Shown in pieces: positions 34,387 to 42,263 of a stretch of DNA of 53,849 nucleotides. Source of the stretch: Streptomyces mesophilus (GTDB lineage Bacteria > Actinomycetota > Actinomycetes > Streptomycetales > Streptomycetaceae); the NCBI RefSeq assembly GCF_011044995.1, contig NZ_JAAKZW010000022.1, positions 1 through 53,849 on the forward strand, read 5' to 3'. Numbering within the stretch: the stretch's first letter is position 1; each line of letters starts with the position of its first letter. The notes below the pieces were generated by a model. The model did not search any database and was not told the origin of the DNA. It saw nothing but the letters and a program-made list of their open reading frames with translations. The translations under genes were made by a program, and so were the position numbers.

Positions 34387-34405
34387 CCAGGTTAGGCACA
34401 CCCCT
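34387..34405. promoter_or_regulatory. Possible iron box upstream of qcrB
   Basis: CCAGGTTAGGCACACCCCT matches 13 of 19 positions of the actinobacterial IdeR/DmdR consensus TTAGGTTAGGCTCACCTAA. A second GGTTAGGCA lies at 34429-34437. It is in the right place for repression of qcrB. Confidence 0.45.
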
Positions 34406-34477
34406 CCCCGGTGCCAACAGGCGCCCCCGGTTAGGCAGTTGCGGCACACCTGTTGATGTTCCGGCGCCGCAGCACGA

Positions 34478-34496
34478 ATATGACGAACAGTCATAT
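34478..34496. promoter_or_regulatory. Perfect inverted-repeat operator upstream of SDR
   Basis: ATATGAC-GAACA-GTCATAT, 7-bp perfect arms and a 5-nt spacer, ending 25 nt before the SDR start. The form suits a TetR-family repressor; no candidate gene is adjacent. Confidence 0.7.
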
Positions 34497-34521
34497 ACGC
34501 GGGAGGGCTCGGGAGGCGCAC

Positions 34522-35247
34522 ATGATCTCGCTCGACGGCAGGACGGTCCTCATCACCGGTGCGGCGCGCGGCCAGGGCGCGGAGGAGGCGCGGCTGTGCG
34601 CCGAGGCCGGCGCGCGCGTGGTGGTGACGGATGTGCTGGAGGAGGAGGGCCACCAGGTCGCCAAGTGCCTCGGTGACCAAGGCCTGTTCGTACGGCTCGA
34701 CGTGACCGGCCCGGAGAGCTGGGCAGCGGCGGTGCGCACGGGGCTCGACCGCTTCGGACGGCTCGACGCGCTGGTCAACAACGCTGCGCTGTGGCGTACC
34801 GCGTCCGTCGAGGAGGAGACGTACGACAACTTCGAGGCGCTGCTCCGGGTCAACCTGCTCGGGCCGTTCCTCGGAATCCAGGCCGTCGTGCCGGCGATGA
34901 AGGAGGCGGGCGGCGGCTCGGTCGTGAACATCTCCTCCACGGCGGGCCTGAAGGGCCTCCCCCGCCACGCCGCCTACGGCTCGACGAAGTTCGGGCTGCG
35001 CGGACTGACCCGCTCCGCGGCGCTCGACCTCGCCCCGTACCGCATCCGCGTGAACTCGGTGCACCCCGGCGCCATCGCCACCCCGATGATCGCCGAGGCC
35101 ACGGCGGGCCGCGACTGGTCCCATGTGCCGCTCGGGCGGGTGGGGCAGCCGCGGGAGGTCGGCGAGCTGGTGGTCTTCCTGGCCTCGGAGGCCTCGTCGT
35201 ACATCACGGGCACGGAGTTCTCGGTCGATGGTGGACAGACGGCCTGA
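34522..35247 (+). CDS. SDR resembling 3-alpha/20-beta-hydroxysteroid dehydrogenase
   Basis: Classical SDR of 241 aa. It shares many stretches I recall from the S. hydrogenans 3-alpha,20-beta-hydroxysteroid dehydrogenase: DGRTVLITGAARGQGAEEAR, ARVVVTDVLEEEG, RLDVTGPESWAAAV, LVNNAA, VVPAMKEAGGGSVVNISSTAGL, YGSTKFGLRGLTRSAALDL, RIRVNSVHPGAIATPMIAE and SSYITGTEFSVDGGQT. The catalytic Ser-Tyr-Lys set is complete. ATG 34522 has GGGAGG 5 nt upstream. The steroid substrate is a family-level guess; related SDRs use other ketones. It is 8 kb from the HIP cluster and has a different operator. Confidence 0.85.
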   Translation: MISLDGRTVLITGAARGQGAEEARLCAEAGARVVVTDVLEEEGHQVAKCLGDQGLFVRLDVTGPESWAAAVRTGLDRFGRLDALVNNAALWRTASVEEETYDNFEALLRVNLLGPFLGIQAVVPAMKEAGGGSVVNISSTAGLKGLPRHAAYGSTKFGLRGLTRSAALDLAPYRIRVNSVHPGAIATPMIAEATAGRDWSHVPLGRVGQPREVGELVVFLASEASSYITGTEFSVDGGQTA

Positions 35248-35296
35248 GGCGGGTCCGCACGGAGTGAGGCCTGGGCCCAAGCTCTACCCTGTGCGC

Positions 35297-36181
35297 ATGA
35301 AACGTGCTGGTTGCCTCTTTCTCGCCATAGCCCCGGTGGCGACCCTCGTCGTCTATCTGCTCGGTCCCGACCCCGACGCGGGCGGCCCGGACGACAAGCC
35401 CTCGGCCTCCCAGGGCTCGGACGGCCTGGCGCGGGAGACCGAGAAGGAGCTCCAGGAGCGCCTCGCGAAGATGCCGCCCGGGCTCGCGGCGAAGGACAAG
35501 AAGGAGCTGGCACAGCAGCTCGTGTCGAGCGCCGAGAACTCCACGCTCGACTGGCGTGCGAACTACGGCTACATCGAGGACATCGGCGACGGCAACGGCT
35601 ACACCGCGGGCATCATCGGCTTCTGCTCCGGCACGCACGACATGCTCAAGCTCGTCGAGAGCTACACGGAGGACCACCCGGACAACGGGCTCGCGACCTA
35701 TCTGCCCGCCCTGCGCGCGGTCGACGGCTCCGACTCGCACGAGGGTCTGGACGGCTTCCCCGAGGCCTGGGCGAAGGAGGCCGGGCGGGCCGAGTTCCGC
35801 GAGGCGCAGGACCGGCTGCGCGACGAGGACTACTTCGACCCCGCCGTACGGCAGGCCAAGATGGACGGCCTGAGCACGCTCGGCCAGTTCGTCTACTACG
35901 ACGCGATGGTGCAGCACGGCCCGGGCACCGACCCGAACGCCTTCTACGGGATCCGCGAGGAGGCCATGCAGCGGGCGAAGACCAAGGCCGAGGGCGGCGA
36001 CGAGAAGGCGTACCTCAAGGCCTTTCTCGATGTGCGGCGCGAGGTGATGGAGACCAAGGAGGCCCATCGCGACACCTCCCGGATCGACACCGCCCAGCGC
36101 GTGTTCCTCGAGGCGGGCAACCTTCAGCTGAAGACTCCGCTGGAGTGGAAGGTGTACGGGGACCCGTACCGCGTGAAGTGA
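35297..36181 (+). CDS. GH46 chitosanase
   Basis: Endo-chitosanase of 294 aa, closely like Streptomyces N174 Csn. Catalytic residues fit E80 (VSSAEN), D98 (IEDIGDG) and T103; GIIGFCSGTHDML and YFDPAVRQAKMDGL are conserved. It hydrolyses beta-1,4 glucosamine chains by inversion. The N terminus (KRAGCLFLAIAPVATLVVYLL) is a short basic plus hydrophobic segment without a clear signal-peptidase site, so it may be exported or membrane anchored; a 40-residue charged linker follows. TACCCT lies 6 nt before ATG, so leaderless transcription is likely. It converges on a sugar ABC transporter. The 3' end is duplicated after the stop. Confidence 0.95.
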   Translation: MKRAGCLFLAIAPVATLVVYLLGPDPDAGGPDDKPSASQGSDGLARETEKELQERLAKMPPGLAAKDKKELAQQLVSSAENSTLDWRANYGYIEDIGDGNGYTAGIIGFCSGTHDMLKLVESYTEDHPDNGLATYLPALRAVDGSDSHEGLDGFPEAWAKEAGRAEFREAQDRLRDEDYFDPAVRQAKMDGLSTLGQFVYYDAMVQHGPGTDPNAFYGIREEAMQRAKTKAEGGDEKAYLKAFLDVRREVMETKEAHRDTSRIDTAQRVFLEAGNLQLKTPLEWKVYGDPYRVK

Positions 36182-36212
36182 GGGCGCGAGGGACCCGTAC
36201 CGCGTGTAGTGA
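36159..36212. repeat. Duplication of the chitosanase 3' end with stop codon
   Basis: The last 23 nt of the gene including TGA (36159-36181) recur at 36190-36212 with one mismatch; the period is 31 nt. Confidence 0.8.
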
Positions 36213-36213
36213 A

Positions 36214-36245
36214 CGAGGCCCCGCCCGCGTACGGACGGGGCCTCG
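36214..36245. terminator. Bidirectional terminator after the chitosanase gene
   Basis: CGAGGCCCCG pairs perfectly with CGGGGCCTCG around a 12-nt loop, between convergent genes ending at 36181 and 36257. Confidence 0.85.
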
Positions 36246-36256
36246 CAGCGGAGGGT

Positions 36257-37090
36257 TCAGCCCTTGACGGCGCCCGCGGCCAGGCCCGATCCCAGCCGCT
36301 TGTGCACCAGGACGAAGAAGATCATCACGGGCAGCGTGACCAGCGTGGAGCTGGCCATGACCGGGCCCCAGGCCGTCGAGTTCTCGCCGAAGAACTGGTA
36401 GATGCCCACGGCCGCCGTGTACTTCTCGCTGTCCTTCATGAAGGTGTACGCGAACACGAACTCGTTCCACGCCGTGATGAAGGCGAAGATCGAGGTGGCC
36501 ACGAGGCCGGGCGCCACGAGCGGCAGCAGCACCGAACGGAACATCCGGAACCAGGACGCCCCGTCGATGTACGCCGCCTCCTCGACCTCCTTGGGCACCG
36601 CCTGGACGAAGCCGCGCAGCGTCCAGATGGCGAACGGCAGCGAGAGCGCGATGTAGACGATGGTCAGGCCGAGCAGGGAGTTGAGCAGCTCGTAGTCCCG
36701 CATCTGGAGGAACAGCGGGATGACAAGGGCTTCGAGCGGCACCATCTGCACGATCAGGACCATGATCAGCACCGAGGTGCGGAAGCGGAACTTGAAACGG
36801 GCCACCGCGATCGCCGCGAACAGCGAGAGCACCGCGGCCGCGAGGATCGTGCCGAGCCCGACGAGGGCCGAATTCAGCAGGAACGTACCGAAGTTGCCCC
36901 GCTCGAAGACCAACTCGAAGTGCTCGAAGCTGAAACCGCTGGGCAGCACGTCCGAACCTCGGGTGACCGCCTTCGGATCGAACGAGGTCGACACCATCCA
37001 GTACACGGGGAACAGCGTGAAGACCAGCAGTGCGAACACGGCGGCCGGCAGGCCGATCCGCGTGGCACGGGACGTACGGCGGGTGCTCAC
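36257..37090 (-). CDS. Carbohydrate ABC transporter permease (MalG-like)
   Basis: Inner-membrane permease of 277 aa, six helices, with the EAA loop PKEVEEAAYIDGASWFRMFRSVLLPLVAPGL that contacts the ATPase. GTG 37090 overlaps the stop of the upstream permease gene (GTGA). Third gene of the SBP-permease-permease operon. No ATPase gene is present; in Streptomyces the shared MsiK ATPase often serves such systems. Ends at a terminator shared with the chitosanase gene. Confidence 0.93.
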   Translation of the reverse strand: MSTRRTSRATRIGLPAAVFALLVFTLFPVYWMVSTSFDPKAVTRGSDVLPSGFSFEHFELVFERGNFGTFLLNSALVGLGTILAAAVLSLFAAIAVARFKFRFRTSVLIMVLIVQMVPLEALVIPLFLQMRDYELLNSLLGLTIVYIALSLPFAIWTLRGFVQAVPKEVEEAAYIDGASWFRMFRSVLLPLVAPGLVATSIFAFITAWNEFVFAYTFMKDSEKYTAAVGIYQFFGENSTAWGPVMASSTLVTLPVMIFFVLVHKRLGSGLAAGAVKG

Positions 37091-38058
37091 AGATCCTCCT
37101 CCCCCTGTCGGAACAGCGCCCGGATGTAGACGATGGTGATCAGCACAAGCAGCAGCGTGAGCAGCACCGCCGCCGCGGACCCGGCCCCGTAGTCGTCCTG
37201 GCCGAAGGCCTGCACGTACGAGTAGACGCCGAGGTTGTAGACCTCCTCGTTGGAGCCGCTGCCGCCCGGCATCAGGAAGATCTGGGTGAAGACCTTGAAG
37301 TCCCAGATGGTCGACAGGATCGTGACGACCAGGAAGACGGGACGGATGGTCGGCACGGTGATCTTCCAGAACCGCTGCCAGGCATTGGCGCCGTCGATCA
37401 TGCCCGCCTCGTACAACTCCCGTGGAATCGTGAGCAGTCCGGCGAAGACGGTGATCGCCACGAACGGGAAGCCGTGGTGCACCACGTTGAGCGTCGCGAT
37501 GGCGTAGAACGGCAGCCGCTCGGTGAACCAGTTGGTGGTCGCCGGATCGATCAGGCCGAGGGCGCCGGCGAGCTGGCTGAACATGCCCTCCTCCGGCTGG
37601 AAGAGCCAGATCCAGACATACGTACCGGTGACCGCCGGCATCGCCCAGGCGGCCAGGATCGACACCGAGCAGATGGCGCGCCAAGTCGTGCCGAGCCGGT
37701 TGAGCAGCAGCGCGACCAGGGTGCCGAGCACCACGGTGAGGCCGACGCAGGCGACGGCGAAGAAGACGGTGTTGGGCATGACCGTCTTCCACAGCAGCTC
37801 GCTGGAGAGCAGTTCGCTGTAGTGGTCGAACCCGGTGAACTCCCCTACCCCGCCCCCGAACGTGACCTCCCAGTCCTGCAAGGAGATCTTGCCCACCTGG
37901 AAGATCGGGTACAGCAGGAGTCCGGCGAGGACCACGAGCGCGGGGGCGAGCAGCAGCCAGGGGCGGGTGAGCCGGATCAGGCGCCGGCGGCGGGCACCCT
38001 CGGTGGAGGGGCGGTGGGCAGAAGTCTTCTGCCCACCGCCCACGAGCGCGTTCTTCAC
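37087..38058 (-). CDS. Carbohydrate ABC transporter permease (MalF-like)
   Basis: Permease of 323 aa with six helices and EAA loop PRELYEAGMIDGANAWQRFWKITVPTIRPVF. The N terminus is basic (ARRRRLIRLTRP) before helix 1. It starts 13 nt after the binding-protein gene and overlaps the next permease by 4 nt. With the MalG-like partner it forms the membrane channel. Confidence 0.93.
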   Translation of the reverse strand: MKNALVGGGQKTSAHRPSTEGARRRRLIRLTRPWLLLAPALVVLAGLLLYPIFQVGKISLQDWEVTFGGGVGEFTGFDHYSELLSSELLWKTVMPNTVFFAVACVGLTVVLGTLVALLLNRLGTTWRAICSVSILAAWAMPAVTGTYVWIWLFQPEEGMFSQLAGALGLIDPATTNWFTERLPFYAIATLNVVHHGFPFVAITVFAGLLTIPRELYEAGMIDGANAWQRFWKITVPTIRPVFLVVTILSTIWDFKVFTQIFLMPGGSGSNEEVYNLGVYSYVQAFGQDDYGAGSAAAVLLTLLLVLITIVYIRALFRQGEEDL

Positions 38059-38071
38059 GGTTCGCAGCGCC

Positions 38072-39376
38072 CTACTTGTCCTTGGCGAAGATGTCGTCCA
38101 TCTGCTGGGCCGCCTTGTCCGCGGCCTCCTTGACGGAGGCCTTGCCCGTGATGATCGACTGGATCATGCCGGGGACGACCTGAGCGGCCTGGATCTTCCC
38201 GTACGACTCGGTCTTCGGCACCGTGGCACCGGCCTCCAGCATCTGCTGCGCGAAGGGCTCGACGAGCGGATCCTTCTTCGCGGCGACCTTCTCGAGCTCG
38301 GAGTTCTGGCCGGGGAAGTAGTTGGTCTGCTCGGCCCACTTGGCGGCGAACTCACCGGTGGTGAGCATCTTCACGAACTCCCAGGCGAGTTCCTTCTTGT
38401 CCGTGTCGAACGTGGACAGATAGGAACCGCCGAGGAAGGAGCGGCTCATACCGCCGTCGGGGCCCGGGATCGGTACGGCGCCGAGCTTGCCCTCGAGCTC
38501 GGGGTTCTCGTCGACGAAGGCCTTCGGGGTCCAGTTGCCGGAGATGGACATCGCGATCTGCCCCTTCTTCCAGGCGTCGCCGACCTCCTTCTCCGTCCAG
38601 GTGTTGACCTTGGCCGGGGAGACCTTGTCCTTGGTCGCGAGGCCCGTGTAGAACTCGATGCCCTTGATCGCCTCGGGCGAGTTGATCGCCGACTTCCAGG
38701 AGTCGCCCTCCTGCTCGGCAAGCTCGCCGCCGGCGCCCCAGATGAAGGGGGCCGCGAACATCTCCGCGCCGCCGGCGACCGGGAAGGACAGAAGCCCGGG
38801 CTCCTTCTCCTTCAGCGTCTTCGCCGCCTCCTGGAGCTCCTTCCAGGTGGTCGGGGGCTTGATCTTGTGCTTCTCGAAGATGTCCTTGCGGTACAGGATC
38901 GAGCGGACCCCGGCGTACCAGGGCATGCCGTACTGCTTGCCGTCGAGCGTGCCTGCGTCCTTGAGACCCTCGACGAGGTCGTCGGTCAGACCCGACTCCT
39001 TGACCTCGTCGGTCACATCCACGAGCGCTTTGGTCTCGGCGAACTGCGGCACCCAGGTGGTGCCGACCTCGGCGACATCGGGCACCTGGTCCGCGCCGCC
39101 CGCGATCGCGGTGGTGAACTTGCGGTTCGCGGTCGCCCACTGCTGGTACTCGACCTTGATCTTGGCGCCGGTCTTCTTCTCGAACGCCGCCGCGGCCTCC
39201 TTGAAGAACGGGCGCGCGTCGGGGTTGGTCCCCTCCATGATCCATACGGTCAGGGTCTTGCCCTTCCCGTCGGTCGCACCGTCCTTGCCCCCGCTGTCGC
39301 CCGAGTCATCGCCGCAGGCCGTGGCGGTCAGTCCGAGCGTCAAGGCGATTGCTGCCGCGATGACACGTCGCTTCAT
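38072..39376 (-). CDS. Sugar-binding lipoprotein of ABC transporter
   Basis: Extracellular solute-binding protein family 1, 434 aa. Lipobox LTATAC with lipidated Cys21, then an Asp/Gly-rich linker and mature domain starting TLTVWIMEGTNPDARPFFKEAAAAFEKKTG. Family 1 binds oligosaccharides or amino-sugar oligomers. Its upstream 283-nt region holds a DasR-like site (39441-39456) and two LacI-type palindromes. With the convergent chitosanase this hints at chitosan/chitin oligomer uptake, but the specificity is not proven by sequence. Confidence 0.93.
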   Translation of the reverse strand: MKRRVIAAAIALTLGLTATACGDDSGDSGGKDGATDGKGKTLTVWIMEGTNPDARPFFKEAAAAFEKKTGAKIKVEYQQWATANRKFTTAIAGGADQVPDVAEVGTTWVPQFAETKALVDVTDEVKESGLTDDLVEGLKDAGTLDGKQYGMPWYAGVRSILYRKDIFEKHKIKPPTTWKELQEAAKTLKEKEPGLLSFPVAGGAEMFAAPFIWGAGGELAEQEGDSWKSAINSPEAIKGIEFYTGLATKDKVSPAKVNTWTEKEVGDAWKKGQIAMSISGNWTPKAFVDENPELEGKLGAVPIPGPDGGMSRSFLGGSYLSTFDTDKKELAWEFVKMLTTGEFAAKWAEQTNYFPGQNSELEKVAAKKDPLVEPFAQQMLEAGATVPKTESYGKIQAAQVVPGMIQSIITGKASVKEAADKAAQQMDDIFAKDK

Positions 39377-39440
39377 GACGAGCCCCCTTCATGGATGGCG
39401 GTCCACTTGCGTGAAGTGATTCTCAGCACAGGGGTTCATG

Positions 39441-39456
39441 AGCGGTCTAGGCCATT
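39441..39456. promoter_or_regulatory. DasR-like responsive element (dre)
   Basis: AGCGGTCTAGGCCATT matches 12 of 16 positions of the dre palindrome ACTGGTCTAGACCAGT. It lies 65-80 nt upstream of the sugar-binding lipoprotein gene. DasR is the GlcNAc-responsive GntR regulator of Streptomyces. Confidence 0.55.
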
Positions 39457-39485
39457 CCCGATACGCGGCCGAACCGTAATGACCA

Positions 39486-39500
39486 TTGCAAACACTGCAA
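39486..39500. promoter_or_regulatory. LacI-type operator 1
   Basis: TTGCA-AACAC-TGCAA, perfect 5-bp arms, 110 nt upstream of the binding-protein gene. Related to the site exactly 30 bp further on. Confidence 0.6.
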
Positions 39501-39515
39501 CATGCGCGCAGCCCA

Positions 39516-39530
39516 TTGCAGTTGACGCAA
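39516..39530. promoter_or_regulatory. LacI-type operator 2
   Basis: TTGCA-GTTGA-CGCAA, the same layout as operator 1 with one arm mismatch, 30 bp away, hence on the same DNA face. Confidence 0.5.
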
Positions 39531-39659
39531 CGCACCTGGCTGCCTGACGTCCACAATCGATCGCTTTCAGCCAACGCCCGCCGAATGTGGAGATTTCGTG
39601 AGTGACTTGTGTCCCTTCGTCACTCAACTCCCTTGCACGGGACGCCCCGAGGAGTCTTC

Positions 39660-40160
39660 TTGCACTCTCGCACCGCCATAGCCGCAGTCACCGCCGCGCT
39701 CGTCACGTGCGGCCTGACCGCGCTCGCCGCCCCGTCGCAGGCGGCCGAATACTCATCCGCACTCAAGCTCTACGGCGTGCAGTACGACGCACCGGGCACG
39801 GACAGCAACCGCTGCTCGGGCGGCAATACGAAGGACGAGTATCTGACGATCAAGAACTACTCGCGCGGCACGACCGTGAACCTGAAGGGCTACTTCGTGA
39901 AGGACGCGACGGGCAACCGCTTCACGTTCACGAGGAACCACACCCTCCAGCCCGGCGACCACATCAAGCTGCGCGGCGGCAACGGCACGGACTCCGACGC
40001 GAACAACGTGGTCTACCGCAACAACTGCAACTTCATCTGGAACAACCCGGGCGACACCATCTACTTCTACAAGCCGTCCGGCCCCCGGGCCGACGTCCAC
40101 TCGTACACGAAGGCCGGCAGCGACCCGGACGGGAACGGGTACGTGAGGTTCCACGGCTGA
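39660..40160 (+). CDS. Secreted lamin-tail-domain protein
   Basis: Small exported protein of 166 aa. A signal peptide (LHSRTAIAAVTAALVTCGLTALAAPSQA) is followed by an LTD-like beta sandwich: DEYLTIKNYSRGTTVNLKGYFVKDATGNRFTF, LQPGDHIKLRGGNG, and NNPGDTIYFYKPSG. I take the TTG at 39660 because GAGGAG sits 5 nt before it; a GTG at 39609 would add 17 residues before the signal core. LTD domains occur in secreted adhesive or nuclease-linked proteins; this one has nothing else. Two Cys could form a disulfide. Confidence 0.82.
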   Translation: MHSRTAIAAVTAALVTCGLTALAAPSQAAEYSSALKLYGVQYDAPGTDSNRCSGGNTKDEYLTIKNYSRGTTVNLKGYFVKDATGNRFTFTRNHTLQPGDHIKLRGGNGTDSDANNVVYRNNCNFIWNNPGDTIYFYKPSGPRADVHSYTKAGSDPDGNGYVRFHG

Positions 40161-40176
40161 GCAGCGCCCCCTCGAC

Positions 40177-40211
40177 CTGGGCATCGGCCCTGGGCATCGG
40201 CCCTGGGCACC
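40177..40211. repeat. 13-bp tandem repeat
   Basis: CTGGGCATCGGCC occurs twice in tandem followed by a partial third unit, 16 nt after the stop of the lamin-tail gene. Confidence 0.75.
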
Positions 40212-40315
40212 CTGCGCGTCACCCCCTCCGACCAAGATCAATTGTCAGTGCCGGCTGGGAAGATGGAGACATCGAACGGGAGCTGCAGGGGCTTCCGGGA
40301 CGAGGGGGATCATCC

Positions 40316-41362
40316 ATGTCCGGAGCGCAGAACTACATCAACCACGTCGCACTGGTGCTCGACGCCAGCTCGTCCATGTCCCACCTGAGCAGCAAGGTCG
40401 TCGAGGTCGCCGACCAGCAGATCGCGTATCTGGCGCGCCGCTCGCAGGAGTTGGACCAGGAGACGCGCGTGACGGTGTACGTCTTCTCGAGCCAGGTCGA
40501 GTGCGTCATCTACGACAAGGACGTGCTGCGGATGCCGTCCTTGAAGCAGCTGTACCGGGCGAACGGCTCGACGGCGCTGCTCGCCGCCACCCTGAAGTCG
40601 CAGCGCGAACTGGCCCAGACAGCCCAGCTCTACGGGGACCACAGCTTCCTGACCTTCGTCCTCACCGACGGCCAGGAGAACACGAGCCATCGCTGCTCGG
40701 ACAGCCAGGGCAAGACGCAGCAGCAACTGGTGCGGGCGGTCGCCGACTTGGCGCGGACCCAGGAGGACAACTGGACGCTGGCCGTCCTCGTCCCCGACCA
40801 GATGGGCAAGCGCGAGGCCATGCAGTGCGGCTTCCCGAAGGACAACATCGCGATCTGGGACGCCACCAGCACCCAGGGCCTCGAGGAGGCCGGCCAGGTC
40901 ATCCAGGAGGCCACCGAGAAGTTCATGGTGGGCCGCACCAAGGGCATCCGCGGCTCCCGTGCCGTGTTCTCCACGGGCGCGGACGCGGTCAACAAGGACA
41001 CGATTCTGGCGGCCGGCCTCACCTCGGTGGACCCGTCCGGCTACCAACTGCTCGCGGTGGACCGCGCGGAGACGATCCGCACGTGGATCGTCGACGGCGG
41101 CCACACCTACCGTACGGGCGCCGCCTACTACGAACTGAGCAAGTCCGAGAAGGTCCAGGCCCGCAAGCAGATAGCGGTCCTGGAGAAGAAGACGGACAAG
41201 ATCTACACGGGCCCCCAGGCCCGGACGCTCCTCGGCCTGCCGAACGCGGAGGTCCGCATCAAGCCGGACCACAACGACGAGTTCACCATCTTCATCCAGA
41301 GCACCAGCGTGAACCGGAAGCTGGTCCCGCAGACCCGCCTGCTCCTGATGACCCAGAGCTGA
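40316..41362 (+). CDS. VWA-domain protein with unrecognised C-terminal domain
   Basis: Cytoplasmic protein of 348 aa. The von Willebrand A domain has a complete MIDAS (LDASSSMS, Thr in GSTALLAATL, and Asp in VLTDGQEN). The C-terminal half, about 210-348, starts after FSTGADAVNKDTI and contains WIVDGGHTYRTGAAYYELSKSEKVQARKQIAVLEKK and LVPQTRLLLM; I do not recognise it. ATG 40316 has GAGGGGG 7 nt upstream. No AAA+ partner is adjacent, though VWA proteins often work with one. A strong terminator follows. Confidence 0.87.
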   Translation: MSGAQNYINHVALVLDASSSMSHLSSKVVEVADQQIAYLARRSQELDQETRVTVYVFSSQVECVIYDKDVLRMPSLKQLYRANGSTALLAATLKSQRELAQTAQLYGDHSFLTFVLTDGQENTSHRCSDSQGKTQQQLVRAVADLARTQEDNWTLAVLVPDQMGKREAMQCGFPKDNIAIWDATSTQGLEEAGQVIQEATEKFMVGRTKGIRGSRAVFSTGADAVNKDTILAAGLTSVDPSGYQLLAVDRAETIRTWIVDGGHTYRTGAAYYELSKSEKVQARKQIAVLEKKTDKIYTGPQARTLLGLPNAEVRIKPDHNDEFTIFIQSTSVNRKLVPQTRLLLMTQS

Positions 41363-41374
41363 CCCCACCCCACC

Positions 41375-41401
41375 GGGCCCGGACCGTCGAGGTCCGGGCC
41401 C
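41375..41401 (+). terminator. Terminator after the VWA gene
   Basis: GGGCCCGGACC / GGTCCGGGCCC, a perfect 11-bp stem with a 5-nt loop, 12 nt after the stop. Confidence 0.88.
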
Positions 41402-41454
41402 TCGGCATGCCTCCTTACGCCTCCTCATGTCTCCTCATGCCTCTTCATGCCTCC
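41401..41454. repeat. 10-bp tandem array
   Basis: Five consecutive 10-nt units close to CTCCTCATGC plus a partial sixth, between the VWA terminator and the Imm50-like gene. The period is near one helical turn. Confidence 0.7.
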
Positions 41455-41507
41455 TGTGACGAGGCTTGCGTTGCTGCTGTCCGTGTGCGGTTGCGATGAT
41501 CGGGCGC

Positions 41508-42263
41508 ATGTCTGAGTACGGGGGAACGGCGGGCGATCCGCCACGGTCACGACTGTCGGACTACGCGGAGCCGCTCGAAGCGGTTCACGAACCGGTGCGG
41601 AGCGAGACGCAGAGCAGCGAGCCGCCCGTGAAGCCGGACGAATCGGCCGAGGTGAAGGGGCATCGCCGCGAGTTCGCCGCGATGCTCGGTGAGTTCCGGC
41701 GCTCGGCTCCTGGACGTGGCGGTGCCGGCCGCCGGGGTGCCGTGCGGAGGAACACTACTACTGTGGCAAGTGAACTACGCTTCGAGAATTCCGGTGCGCT
41801 CGAAGCCCTTTACGGCAGGATCCCTCCGCTCCACAACGTGCGGCTGAGATCGATCCAACTGAACTGGCGAGGCCCCGCCCTCACCCTTCGCATGGACCTG
41901 CCGGAGCACCCGGCGGGCGCCCCGACCGTATGGGTCGAAAGGGGCATGGACACCGTGCAGTGCCATGTTCAGTTTCTGGCTGTGGAAGACCTCTCACTCA
42001 AAGATTGGCCCACAGCCGCGCTCGCCGACATTTCGACCACTGACCTGGGTTTCGAGAACCGCATGGCGGTCACGGTCTCGAACCCCGAAGTCATCTTGTC
42101 CTTCACGTGCAACAAATCCGTTCTCATCGGCCACGTCAGCGCTTTCAGGAGCCGAGAGGACGGATCCGACGACGGACCTCACTTGTTCCTGAGCAGAATC
42201 GACAGATTCCGACATGATTCTGTTCCGCCCCCTCATGAGAAGACCTTCTATGAGCGAGTCTGA
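41508..42263 (+). CDS. Imm50-like immunity protein with extra N-terminal region
   Basis: Protein of 251 aa. From about residue 86 it looks like an Imm50-type immunity protein: LHNVRLRSIQLNWRGPALTLRMDLPEHPAG, VQCHVQFLAVEDLSLKDW and FENRMAVTVSNPEVILSFTC. The first 85 residues are GC-rich, disordered-looking and charged (DYAEPLEAVHEPV, EFAAMLGEFRRSAPGR), unlike the family. The DNA becomes visibly AT-richer at about 41750, where an in-frame GTG (41763) preceded by GGAGG could be the true start of a minimal Imm50. No toxin gene is adjacent. It overlaps the next gene by 14 nt. Confidence 0.7.
   Translation: MSEYGGTAGDPPRSRLSDYAEPLEAVHEPVRSETQSSEPPVKPDESAEVKGHRREFAAMLGEFRRSAPGRGGAGRRGAVRRNTTTVASELRFENSGALEALYGRIPPLHNVRLRSIQLNWRGPALTLRMDLPEHPAGAPTVWVERGMDTVQCHVQFLAVEDLSLKDWPTAALADISTTDLGFENRMAVTVSNPEVILSFTCNKSVLIGHVSAFRSREDGSDDGPHLFLSRIDRFRHDSVPPPHEKTFYERV

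Noticed and set aside
36257..39376. Assigning the ABC operon as DasABC or CsnEFG
   Set aside because: Only family-level motifs are visible; the binding-protein sequence does not by eye match DasA, and no local CsnR gene is present.
41401..41454. CRISPR-like array
   Set aside because: The units are 10 bp with no spacers and there are no cas genes.
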